Shown: one piece after another, positions 1 through 9,700 of the stretch
Numbering within the stretch: position 1 is the stretch's first letter
Layout of the letters: each line of letters begins with the position of its first letter
Assembly (NCBI RefSeq): GCF_036689865.1
Contig: NZ_JBAHUQ010000015.1
Coordinates: forward strand, 1 to 64,000
Direction of reading: 5' to 3'
DNA: 64,000 bases
Origin: Magnetococcus sp. PR-3
Lineage (GTDB): Bacteria; Pseudomonadota; Magnetococcia; Magnetococcales; Magnetococcaceae
Made by a program: the position numbers and the translations under genes
Notes under the pieces: generated by a model
What the model was told of the DNA's origin: nothing
Seen by the model: only the letters and a program-made list of their open reading frames with translations
Databases searched by the model: none

Positions 1-556
1 TACGTTAAAAAAAAGATGCGCTATACGGAATGAAACCACAAGAAAAGAGTGGGTTATCTAAATAAACTGCGTCAGTGCTGGACTGAATATGGTAAAGAGA
101 ACATGGCTTTCTTTGATGAAAGTGGCTTTGAGGATGCGGTATGTAGGCAGCACGCTTGGGCAAGAAGAGGTAAGAAGCTCTTTGGTGAAAGGCCAGGCAG
201 AAAACACAATCGTACCAATTTGATTCTGGCACAGAGGGTTGGTGAGTGGTTGGCTCTAGTGGTTTTCCACTTCTCGTGCAATGCGGAACTTGGTTGAGAC
301 CTGGCTAGAGGAAATGTTGTTACCCTTGCTGAACTCACCCAGTGTCCTCGTGATGGACAATGCAGCGTTTTACCGCACAAGACCTATTAAGGAATTACTG
401 GAGGCCCATGGCCACAAATTGCTTCCATGGCCACCCTACAGTCCAGACTTTAATCCAATGGGGCAAGCCTGTGCTGTTCTGAAAAAGTGCCGAGAGTTTG
501 CTCAACCTCCACCATCAATTGAAGACTTATTGATGTGTGATTTTGGTTTCACCTGA
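1..556 (+). pseudogene. Broken IS630-family transposase (DDE), truncated by window start
   Basis: Reading begins before the window in frame 1 (YVKKKMRYTE) and meets an in-frame TGA at 31-33. It resumes through FFDESGF, which carries the first catalytic Asp, to a stop at 297. The rest lies in frame 2 from about 281 and holds the second Asp (VMDNAAFY) and the typical PYSPDFNP block. Where IS630 enzymes have the third acid (NPIE), this copy reads NPMGQ, so the catalytic Glu is gone. One nonsense codon, one frameshift and a lost active-site residue make it inactive. No terminal inverted repeat or TA duplication could be assigned. It stops about 60 bp short of the next gene's 3' end. Confidence 0.85.
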
Positions 557-615
557 CTAGAACATACAGCTGTTTATCTTTAGTACGGTGTTCCCTCTTG
601 TTTACCCATAATGAG

Positions 616-1515
616 TTAAGGTTCATACGGTTCGGGCTCTTGACCGATGGGGGGTAAACGAGTTTCGGTCTGGATGAGTGGCCATTGATGAATCAGATCA
701 CGCATGCCATTGCGTTCTAAAATGCGTTGCCATGTTGGACTTTGCATAAATGTAGCAAGCCGTTGATTAAAGGCATCCCGTTGTGTTTGGGTAAACGTAT
801 TGTGTGAGAAAGCAGATCCGATCTCTACAAACCCCACAGCTGTCTTCATGACCGTCAGTTCAAGCTCCCGCATAACCCCTTCAGCCGTAAATTCAAAAAT
901 ATCTGAGACCGAGCCAACAATAATGGCATCCAACTCACCAAGCATGAGCTTGCGTGCATTTTCACCATCTTTTAGATGGTAAATAAGGGTGATGTTGGGG
1001 TCATCTTGAAGCAGTGGGTAAAGAAAATTCTTACGTGCGCCAATGCGTTTACCATAGAGATCAGATCTTCTGTTTAATGTAAAACTGTCGCCATTACGCA
1101 CCATGAGTACGTTGTATTCACGAATCAAAGGAGCACTGTACAGGAAGTGGTCTTCCTGAGAAGAGGGGATTGGTAGGCTGGTTCCGACATCAATACTCCC
1201 CTCTTTTAGAGCTTCTTTCATGGCGTCCGGTGACATGCGGATAAGTTTAACTTGGTAGCCTAGTTTTTTTAGAAGATGGATCGTTGCTTCACTGATAACC
1301 CCAACAGGATGACCATTACGCAGGGAAGAGAAAATTGTATTAGGCAAAGCAACAAGTAGAGTTTGGTTACTCTGTGCTTCCTCTACCACGGTTGCGTGAT
1401 CAGCCTGTTCCCATACCTTTGGGTCGCCCGCCATGGATTGAGCATGTGTAGCAGGGCTATTGAACAGCACGATTGCGCTTATCAGTAGAACCGCAAAAGG
1501 TCTTAAATAGTTCAT
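616..1515 (-). CDS. Periplasmic solute-binding protein, family 3 (SBP_bac_3-like)
   Basis: 299 residues. An N-terminal signal peptide (about residues 1-25, cleavage near THAQS) precedes an amino-acid-type binding fold at about 50-275. Seen are the GVISEATIHLLKKLGYQ entry region, SIDVGTSLPIPSSQED, and a second lobe with GKRIGARKNF. No ABC permease or ATPase lies nearby, so it may act as a sensor or accessory ligand binder rather than in transport. The start overlaps the stop of the upstream pentapeptide gene by 4 bp (ATGA), with AGGAG 8 bases before the ATG, so the two are translationally coupled. The five tandem SBP domains of the receptor at 6782 belong to the same superfamily. Confidence 0.8.
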   Translation of the reverse strand: MNYLRPFAVLLISAIVLFNSPATHAQSMAGDPKVWEQADHATVVEEAQSNQTLLVALPNTIFSSLRNGHPVGVISEATIHLLKKLGYQVKLIRMSPDAMKEALKEGSIDVGTSLPIPSSQEDHFLYSAPLIREYNVLMVRNGDSFTLNRRSDLYGKRIGARKNFLYPLLQDDPNITLIYHLKDGENARKLMLGELDAIIVGSVSDIFEFTAEGVMRELELTVMKTAVGFVEIGSAFSHNTFTQTQRDAFNQRLATFMQSPTWQRILERNGMRDLIHQWPLIQTETRLPPIGQEPEPYEP

Positions 1516-2885
1516 ATCTCTTGCTCCTGTATGACAGGAAAACTCATGGGTTGTGATGGAGGGGGCGGTTTCTGTGCATGGTTATGAAGAGGGTTCGCCG
1601 GTGCCGTATTCCCCAACAGTTTATTATGGGGTGTCAAAGTATGAGGATCCACATCAGGCAACGGAACAGAATGTTCTAGAACGTCATGGGATGTTCCTAC
1701 GAGAAGTTCCAAGCCAGGTAATGAATTTGAATGTAGAGGGTGTGTGCTAGGACCCTTTGTCGTGTGGGTGCCCGCTGTTTGGTTCGCCTTCGGCTGAGGG
1801 GCGGTATTGACCCAGAGATGAGAACGCCTTTGGTTAGAAAGAGAGCCCGCGGGTTGCTCTTTGTACGGGGCTACCTGGGGTTCTCTATATGCACTATTAT
1901 GCGGCCCCATTGTTTCATTAGGGGTCAGATCAAGGGAGCGGTGATGGGTTCCCTTTGTACAAGGTGCCTTTGTGCCATTGGGTAAAATAGCACCACACAG
2001 ATTGGCATTGATTAAGATTACATTCTTAAAGTGAGCCCCCCGAAAATTAGCAGACGAGAGGTCTGCCCCATGAAAGTTCACGGTATGCAAAGAGGAGCCT
2101 GAAAAATTGGCGCCTTGCAGTTTGGCGCTGCGAAAATTGGTTTGGCGAATAAAGGTTTGAGAGATATCAACATGGCGCATGTGGGCCGTGACAAAACTGG
2201 CATTTTTTAAATTGGCTCCACTTAGCTTGGCTTTCCAGAGTGAAGCACCTTGAAAATCACTATGGCGTAGATCTGCATCTGTAAGGTCTGCTTCACGAAG
2301 GTCAGCATTGCGCATATTGACCTCTTTGGCTTGCACACCGGTCAGACGTGCTTCATGCAGATTGGCCGTTAATAAGTTGGCCCCTTCAAGGACACTGGTA
2401 GAGAGGTCGGCATAGGCCATGTTGGCTCGGCGTAGATTGGCCCCACGAAAAGTGGAGCGGAACATAGCGGCCTCTTCTAAATTGGCTTTATTAAAGGAGG
2501 CATGGTCAAAGTTGGCCCACTCCATACGGGCAGTGGTTAGAATGGCCGATTTAAAATTGGCCCCTTTTAGGTCAGACCAGGCAAAGCTGCTTCCAAAAAG
2601 AAAAGAGCCTGTCCAGTCGGTACCTGCCAGTTGCTGCCGTGAGAAGTTCTCATACCTCAGATCACAAAGGTGGCAGCCCTTTTTATGCATACCTGTCATA
2701 CGTTGGCTATTAATCATGGTCTGGCCGGTGTTTTTTACAGAAGCCGACTCATCATGCTTTGACCATAAACCAGCATAGGCTGCTAAGGGCAGTAGCAGGA
2801 GAAGGGCGTTGAGCACACTTATGAAGGCGACCTTAGCAAAAGGTGGTAGGGCACCCGTGAGGTTATGTTTGTTTGTTTGATACAT
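1512..2885 (-). CDS. Exported pentapeptide-repeat protein with Pro-rich tail
   Basis: 457 residues. A hydrophobic segment at about 18-40 (ending LAAYAGLWS) looks like a signal peptide or anchor. Residues about 70-310 are almost continuous pentapeptide repeats, A(D/N)LXX and ANFXX (for example ADLREADLTDADL), which fold as a right-handed quadrilateral beta helix in known members. A CHLC pair sits at the front edge of the helix and another Cys pair near its end (NANLC, KAPC). Residues about 315-457 are low-complexity, rich in Pro, His, Thr and Asn. No enzymatic motif is visible. It is the first gene of a two-gene operon with the binding protein at 616. Its partner and function are unknown. Confidence 0.85.
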   Translation of the reverse strand: MYQTNKHNLTGALPPFAKVAFISVLNALLLLLPLAAYAGLWSKHDESASVKNTGQTMINSQRMTGMHKKGCHLCDLRYENFSRQQLAGTDWTGSFLFGSSFAWSDLKGANFKSAILTTARMEWANFDHASFNKANLEEAAMFRSTFRGANLRRANMAYADLSTSVLEGANLLTANLHEARLTGVQAKEVNMRNADLREADLTDADLRHSDFQGASLWKAKLSGANLKNASFVTAHMRHVDISQTFIRQTNFRSAKLQGANFSGSSLHTVNFHGADLSSANFRGAHFKNVILINANLCGAILPNGTKAPCTKGTHHRSLDLTPNETMGPHNSAYREPQVAPYKEQPAGSLSNQRRSHLWVNTAPQPKANQTAGTHTTKGPSTHPLHSNSLPGLELLVGTSHDVLEHSVPLPDVDPHTLTPHNKLLGNTAPANPLHNHAQKPPPPSQPMSFPVIQEQEI

Positions 2886-3042
2886 ATCCTTGCCCCCTTA
2901 GGGCATAAATAACAGTATTAGGCCAGTTTTGTTGTTTATAGAGCGCATGTGAACAGCTGGCTCTATAGAGCTTGCCGCACCGTAACCAGCATTACTCGGG
3001 TTGGGGTGCTCTACTTAACGCCATGACTAAAAGAGGTCGCTT

Positions 3043-4986
3043 TTAATACCATAAAAAGGTTAATGCCTGTTTTAAGCGGTCTTGCAGGTTATTGATGTTG
3101 CTCCAATGTTCCAGTTCAACATCACCTGTACGAAACTCCCGATAAAGGCTGTTTTGTTGCATGTGATGAAAAATGGAAGCCCAGTTGGGGTAGGGGCGGA
3201 ACCAATCACTATAACGGGCTCTTAAGGCTGCAATGGCCACACCTTCCCCGTCATAGGTTTGTTGGGCTGAACGGCGCTGGTTCTCTTTGGGCTGGTAGAC
3301 ATACTGAACGGGACGAGGGGTTAGCAGAATAAGTACCGACTTTTGAAACTCTTTGGTCAATTGACGGGATGTTGCATACTGAATGACGGGAATATCTTGT
3401 AAGCCCGGTACGCCATCCCGGCTGGATTCCGACTCTTTTTCACTTAATCCACTTAGAATAACCGTTTCACCATAGCGCATAATCACATTGGCATTAACTG
3501 TGGTTTTTGAGGTCTCTAAACGGAAAGTAAAATTAACATCGGTACTTGGTGATTTTAAGAACGTACGTTCTGCGTAGACCTGCAACTGAATTTGACCATT
3601 CTCTTTAAACAGTGGCAGTACTCGAAGTTTTACCCCAATCTCTTTTTCAATGCTGATGGACTCTCCCCCTTGAGCCCCTGTTGCAACTGCAGCGGCATTG
3701 AGCTCTGTGCCGGAAAAAAATTCTGACTCCTGGTCGCTGGTCGCCAAGATGGTCGGTCTGGCTAAAATTTCATTACGTTGATTGTTGGCATTAACAATAT
3801 TGAGTGTGTAAGTAATGGCAGGAATGGTCAGAGCACGGGTAATGGTATCGGTAAAGTAACTGCTTTCAATGGTGCCATCTGCAGCTTGCTGTACAGACTG
3901 TTTACGGAAAGCGGGAACCGAATTGTCGCTATCCCCAAACTGAATCTGCAAACCACTAAGAAGGTTAACGCCTTTGGCTGTGTTTAGTGTCTCTTCACTA
4001 CGGATGATGACGACATCTACGACCACAGATTTTTCAGTCTCATCTTCATCCGTCAGACTTTCCTCAAGCTCTTCTTCATCTTCTTCACCCGATGCTTCAA
4101 AACCTTGTACCTGTTGAATAAAGGTCGATTTAACCTGCATCAAAGCGGGGGAGGGAGTTGTTACCAAGGGGGAAGCAGGTTTGGTCTGACTTGTTGTGTT
4201 GTATCGCGTATAGATGGACTGCCAGTCTGCAAGGCGTTGGTCAACACGTTGTGCAAGGGGGGCGGATGGGCCGGTTCGATCAAGTTTAGCTTGGTAATGG
4301 GCTGCTTTTTGTTGATGACCAACGGCGGACATAATAATCGCTGCATTGGTGATCTGACGGGGTGTTTGAATGTCCCCTTTGGCTTCCAATCGTACAATCA
4401 TGGATGCTGCAACATCGACTTTGGCGGTCTTATAGGCCGCTTTAGCTGCTTGCCAAAGCAGTTGTGAAGAGTCGCCATGTAAAGATAGGGCCTGCAGGGT
4501 GTGGTAAAGAGATTTTTGGTGCTGCCCTTTTTCACTATAAAGAGCACCGAGCATGGCATGAGCGGACCAAAAACTGGTATCAAACCGTAAAGCCTGTTTA
4601 TAGCCCTGTTCTGCTAAGTCCAGTGTCGTGGCTGACTGTTTAACTCCTTGTAAATGATAGGTTAAACCATTCAGGTAGTGTATGAGTGCGGACCTTGGAT
4701 CGAGCTTTAGGGCTTGGTTGAAAACTTTGGATGCCGCATCGAGTTCCCCGTCTTTCAGGTCATTTAACCCCTTTAAAGCCATTTTTTGTGAAGCTGAATA
4801 GCTATGGGTTTTGGCTTGGGAGAGCAGGGTGTTCCAACTGGCCTGAGCGGATTGGGGGTCATGCACAGCCGTCATTGCCCCGCCAACTTGAGTCGGTGGG
4901 AATGGTGTGGCTTTGCAACCGCTCATGAGGGTTAAGAGTACCAATAACCCTGGGATCATCCCTTTAAAATAGGGCTGAAAAATCAT
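3043..4986 (-). CDS. TPR-secretin outer-membrane lipoprotein (type II/III secretin family)
   Basis: 647 residues from the ATG at 4986. This start is preferred over the longer frame from 5076 because it directly gives a lipoprotein signal (LLVLLTLMSGC lipobox) and has AAGG upstream. After the lipidated Cys come TPR-like helices (about residues 50-230: DAASKVFNQALKLDPRSALIHY and following), then a strongly acidic linker (about 300-320, GEEDEEELEES). The C-terminal half is a secretin domain: KEIGVKLRVLPLF, YGETVILSGL, the signature VPGLQDIPVIQY, and ILLTPRPV at its end. Secretins form multimeric outer-membrane pores for type II secretion, type IV pili or Tad systems. No other secretion gene is present in the window, so the system served is unknown. 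The gene follows a small membrane protein (5099-5314). Confidence 0.85.
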   Translation of the reverse strand: MIFQPYFKGMIPGLLVLLTLMSGCKATPFPPTQVGGAMTAVHDPQSAQASWNTLLSQAKTHSYSASQKMALKGLNDLKDGELDAASKVFNQALKLDPRSALIHYLNGLTYHLQGVKQSATTLDLAEQGYKQALRFDTSFWSAHAMLGALYSEKGQHQKSLYHTLQALSLHGDSSQLLWQAAKAAYKTAKVDVAASMIVRLEAKGDIQTPRQITNAAIIMSAVGHQQKAAHYQAKLDRTGPSAPLAQRVDQRLADWQSIYTRYNTTSQTKPASPLVTTPSPALMQVKSTFIQQVQGFEASGEEDEEELEESLTDEDETEKSVVVDVVIIRSEETLNTAKGVNLLSGLQIQFGDSDNSVPAFRKQSVQQAADGTIESSYFTDTITRALTIPAITYTLNIVNANNQRNEILARPTILATSDQESEFFSGTELNAAAVATGAQGGESISIEKEIGVKLRVLPLFKENGQIQLQVYAERTFLKSPSTDVNFTFRLETSKTTVNANVIMRYGETVILSGLSEKESESSRDGVPGLQDIPVIQYATSRQLTKEFQKSVLILLTPRPVQYVYQPKENQRRSAQQTYDGEGVAIAALRARYSDWFRPYPNWASIFHHMQQNSLYREFRTGDVELEHWSNINNLQDRLKQALTFLWY

Positions 4987-5098
4987 GGTTAGAACCTTGC
5001 TGTAATATAGAAAACTCAAAGTAACTTCGCCAGTTGTGCTTTTGTACGGACTTACACAAAACAAGTTCTTATACATGGTTTGAGTTTCGTCATATGGC

Positions 5099-5314
5099 TT
5101 ACTTCATGCCTTTTAGTACCATGGAGAGGCTCTTGAAGGCCTGGATCAAGCCAAAGACAAACATGCCATGATGCGCTTTTGGGTGGGTAAACTCCTGCTC
5201 AAGTTCATGAATGGTTTCAGCCAGTCCACACGCCAAGAGAAAAAGGCCAATAACGAGGTTAAGCATGGGGCTATTAGCCACACTGGCCATCATATCTACA
5301 GTTTTTTGCTTCAT
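5099..5314 (-). CDS. Small membrane protein, unknown function
   Basis: 71 residues with one or two hydrophobic helices: about 16-32 (SPMLNLVIGLFLLACGLAE) and about 48-62 (HGMFVFGLIQAFKSL). A charged HELEQEFTHPKAHH stretch lies between them. AGGATGAG lies about 10 bases before the ATG. It is transcribed in the same direction as, and shortly before, the TPR-secretin gene, so the two probably form an operon. The product may assist or regulate the secretin. I do not recognise the family. Confidence 0.6.
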   Translation of the reverse strand: MKQKTVDMMASVANSPMLNLVIGLFLLACGLAETIHELEQEFTHPKAHHGMFVFGLIQAFKSLSMVLKGMK

Positions 5315-6781
5315 GACATCTCATCCTGTGGGTTTGACAGACTGCTCTCTCTTTTGAGCGAGTTGAACATATTTTGATGGTGAAAAGATTAAAGGTCGTG
5401 TTGAGCTTGCACCCATACTGGTTATTTATGAATAAGACCTGGCATCTTGACTTGCATCAACTATATGTCTTTAAAATTGTTGACAAAAAAATCCAAGCAA
5501 AGAGCTTTAGGTTGTTATCATTCATATTTTTTCGTCTATTATTTGACCGTATCATTTCTTAAGATACTTTTATGTATTGTATCCTAAAATATAAGAAACT
5601 ATTTATCTAGCATAAAAATGACTGATTTTGTGGTATGTCGCAGCAGAAATTATTCCATTCAAATGGGGGAGAAGTATCATTTCTGCATCATATATATGTA
5701 TGAATTTAGGGTCATCGAGGGGGTAGGGGAGATGACGGTTCTGAGTACAGCGCTGATTCTGCCCTACCGGTTTATGCTAAATGAACCTTATTCACATAGA
5801 GCGTTCAGCATCCTTTTGTAGTCCTTCCCCACATAAGTTCTAGCCTGGGCCCTCAAAGAATGTTAAAGCGGGCTGTGTATGATCCCCCCCCCATTACCTG
5901 GTCGTTACGGATGGGGCAATACTTTTATGGGTGGTTTTTTACGCACAAAGTTAAAAACCCAGATCGCCTTGCTCTGGTAGCATATAGCCGATGGTAGAAT
6001 GCTTCTTCTGACGGCTTAGAACCCTCTTAATCGTCGTGTGCCTCTCTAAATAGGCGTCCTATACTCCCTGAGAACTGGTATCCAGAGAATGGTATCCACC
6101 GCCAATGATCCTTTTTCTAAAATATAACTTTCTATAGTTTGAGATACAAAATGATAAAATTACTCTGAGTAAAACTACTCAAAGCGTTAAAGGGTTGTGA
6201 AGGCAAATGTGTACCGACTGCAGCATCCACTCTTAATCGTTGAAAAGTCACACCTTTGTTTTGTTGATCTCTTTTAGCAACGTGATGAGAGGTTGAACAA
6301 AATGGTGTTGTAAAAATTAATGTACGTGATGTTTAGCTTAGGTGGTCGTGATCTTAGCGGGCTAACGTAGAGAAGTAAGGTGGTGTTTTAGGAATGGCCG
6401 AAGATGCGTGACACAGGAAGAGGGCTTTTTTTCGCTTTCTTGTCTTACTGAGGCTTTATGTGCAAACACCGTCACGATTTCGTAAAATACGGCCTTAGGA
6501 GGGGTAGGTCGCAAACGGACTTACTGGTTTAGTCTCGCCCTTCGTCATTATAGATTCTTGGCATGACTGATGAGAGAAATTGAAATAATATTTTCAAGCA
6601 GGTATGCGTAAGGTTAGTTATGCTAAGTGTGTGAACATTTCTTTACAAAAGGCATTTAGAGCATGCGGAATTAATTCGTTAGCTACTTGTCTTTATTAAG
6701 AGATCGTATGAATAGGGTGGGGTCGGTACCAATCGCCTTAGATCATCATTTTGACCTCTTTTGGGGTATGAGTTAAATAAG
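5315..6781. other. 1.47 kb region without an intact gene
   Basis: Short open frames at 5374-5562 and 5618-5821 lack a ribosome site and recognisable sequence and look spurious. The region holds a probable IS3-type transposase remnant on the minus strand (5951-6058), a run of nine C at 5884-5892 and a short palindrome at 6155-6167 (TTACTCTGAGTAA). The last few hundred bases must contain the promoter of the large receptor gene, but I could not pick convincing -35/-10 boxes. The region is probably a decayed insertion site. Confidence 0.6.
5951..6058 (-). pseudogene. Probable C-terminal fragment of an IS3-family transposase (OrfB)
   Basis: On the minus strand a 35-codon open stretch ends in RQKKHSTIGYMLPEQ. 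This matches the closing motif of IS3 OrfB integrases (YNRQRRHSTIGYxSPEQ). An in-frame TAG lies immediately upstream (6059-6061) and the tail after PEQ is divergent. The rest of the transposase, including the DDE residues, is not detectable. The assignment rests on this single short motif. No inverted repeats were identified. Confidence 0.45.
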
Positions 6782-9700
6782 ATGAAGAAAAAACAGTTTA
6801 ATATACGGATAAGGTTGATCTTTTTTCTGATCGCTATCCTGCCATTTCTTCATATGGTCCCCCTGTATGCCACGCAAAAAGCGCCTGATCACGCGCAGCT
6901 CTTTTCGCAGGATCCTATCCGTATCGCTTACTGCTCAGATTGTGTGCCCTTTCATTTTCAAGATAAGGAAGGAAAACCCGCCGGTATACTGATCGATCTT
7001 TGGCGCCTATGGGCTCAAAAAACAGGTCAAACCGTAGCGTTCGATCCTTTTTCCTGGGATGAGAGCCTTAAAAAAGTAGGGGGGGGGGCTTACGATGCCC
7101 ACGCGGGGCTGTTTTATAACGAAACGCGAGATCAATATCTGGATTACGGCAGCTCTTTAAGCCGTACCAGCACTCATATTTTTCTGCATAAAGGCTTACC
7201 CGCCATTACCAATATGGCTGAGATTACAGCCTACCGTATTGGGGTTTTGAGTGGCGATTATGTTGAAGGTTTTTTAAAGGATAAGTTCCCATCAGCAACC
7301 ATTGTGCCCTACGCCAGTTATGAGGCCATTGTCCAAGCGTTAAACCAAGGAGAAATTAAAGCTTTTGCAGCCGATACCCCCTCGGGGATCTATCATCTTA
7401 AAAAAGCGGGCCGCTTGCATGAGTTTAACATTTCACCTTCTCAACTTCTGTATGCCAATGATTGGTTTGTTGCCGTTACGGCAGGTTCGAATGATCTTTT
7501 ACACTATTTAAATGAAGGGTTTAAGCGCGTTAGTCGCCAAGAGAGGCTGGATGTTATACGGCGTTGGAGTTCTCAAGATCATGGAAAAGCGCTGGTCATT
7601 GCTATTGATCGTGACTATCCGCCGTTAACTAAAATGACCTCTTTTGGTGAGCCCGCAGGTTTGCTCGTCGATTTTTGGCGAGCATGGGCCAAAAAGAGTG
7701 GGCACGATGTTCGTTTTCGTATGAGTGATGGTGCAGGCACATTAAAAGCGCTCAAAGCGGGTGAGGCGGATATTCATTCAGGCCTTTTTTTAAATAAAGA
7801 ACGTAAGGAATATCTCTCTTTTTCTAAGCCTATCTACAAAATAAATTCGAGCTTCTACTTTAGACGTAATCATCAACTTCCTAATGATCCCGCTCGATTT
7901 GGGGCGAGCCGTGTTGGGGTGATGGAAAGTAGTTATCAGTTAACGGCGCTCAAGCAGCAGTTTCCAGAAATGTCTTTGGTCTCTTACTCCAGTTGGCAAG
8001 GGGTTTTGCAGGCCTTGAAATCTGGCGCTGTCGATGCCGCGATTGGTGAAGATCCCACCATGGAGGTCTTGCTCGATGAACTTGGGTTACGCGGTGCCAT
8101 TACCGTTGCGCCTGCCCCTTATTTTTCAAACAACGTGTATGGGGCCGTGGTTAAAGAGCAGCAAACTCTGTTAGAGAACGTAGATCAAGGGCTTGGCAGT
8201 CTGAGCCTTGAACAGAAGGCACAACTGGAGCGTATATGGATAAAAAACCCACGGCATTGGGTTTTTAAAGCCTCCCCAGAACAGGTTAAACGTTCGCTCA
8301 AGTTAACGGATGAAGAGCAGCAGTGGCTGAAAGACAACCCGGTAATTCGTGTGGGTAATGAAATGGATTGGCCACCATTTGATTTTGTTGAAAAGAAGAA
8401 AGCAAGCGGCTTTTCTATTGATCTTATGCGCTTATTGGCCAGAAAAAGTGGTCTGCGCTTACAGTTTATCAATGGTCTAAAATGGTCTGAACTGTTGGCG
8501 CGTTTTAAAACAGGCCAGATTGATGTTTTACCGGCCATTATGGATATACCCGAAAGACGAGTGTTTACTGATTTTACCGAGCATTATATCACCAACCCAA
8601 CGGTCATTGTGGTTGATAAGAGGCATAAAAATATCCGTAATATTGAGGACATGCGGGGTAAACGTCTGGCCATTGTTAAAGGGTACTATTACGAACAGTC
8701 TGTGCGTGATCATTTTCCTGATATCACTGTGGTTCCTGTCCCTGGTTTTTTAGAAGGGTTAGAAGCGGTTGTGTATGGAAATGTGGATGGATTTGTCGGA
8801 AGCCAAATGGTGATCAACCATACCTTGGAAAAACATGCTTTGGCTGGATTACAAATCACCGGACGTTCGGGTATTGATGATATGGACCGGTTTAAAGTTA
8901 GGATTGGTGTCCGCAAATCCTACCCTAAACCCTTGCATAGTATTTTAGAAAAAGCCTTGCAAAGCGTGACCTCCGAAGAGCGGCAAGAACTTAGAAAACG
9001 CTGGTTGGGACTGAGTGCTCCAGAGTTTTTTCCTGCCCTTACCATTCAGGAGCGCCAATGGCTGAAGCAACACCCTGTTATTCGAGTCGGCAGTGAGTTG
9101 GATTACCCCCCTTACGCCTTGGTCAATCAAGCAGGAGAGGCCGACGGCTATAGTGTTGATCTTTTCAAAGCGGTGGCAAAGGTTATGGGGCTTGAGGTCC
9201 AATTTCAAGTGGGCCCCTGGGATACCGTACGTACCGCTCTGGAACAGGGGCATATTGAAGCTCTTCCCCTGGTAGGATACTCCCCAGAACGCGATAAGCT
9301 CTTTGATTTTACCCCCCCGCATACCATCTCCTATGCTGCTGTATTCAAGAATAAAAACACGAAAATGCCTAGCCGAATAGAAGATCTTAAAGGGCAGAGA
9401 ATTGTCGTGATGCAAGGGGATGCAACCCATGATTATCTGGTGGAGAACAAGCTTGATCATCAGCTTGTTTTGGTGAAAACCATTCCTGAAGCGTTAAAAA
9501 AGCTGGACGCTGGTGACGCTGAGTTGGCGCTGGTGCCCCGCTTGGTGGGGGTGTTGACCCTTAAAGAGTTGAACCTGTCTAAGGTTGAGCTAACCAGTAT
9601 GCAGTTTGATCTCTATGGACGGGGGTTTGGGTTTGCCGTGCAGGAAGGAAACTCTGCACTTTTAGCTCAGCTCAATCATGGATTGAAAATTATTAAGGAA

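Noticed and set aside
5374-5821. Two open frames of 62 and 67 codons in the gene-free stretch
   Set aside because: No ribosome site, no recognisable motif, AT-rich and hydrophobic by base composition; they look like chance frames.
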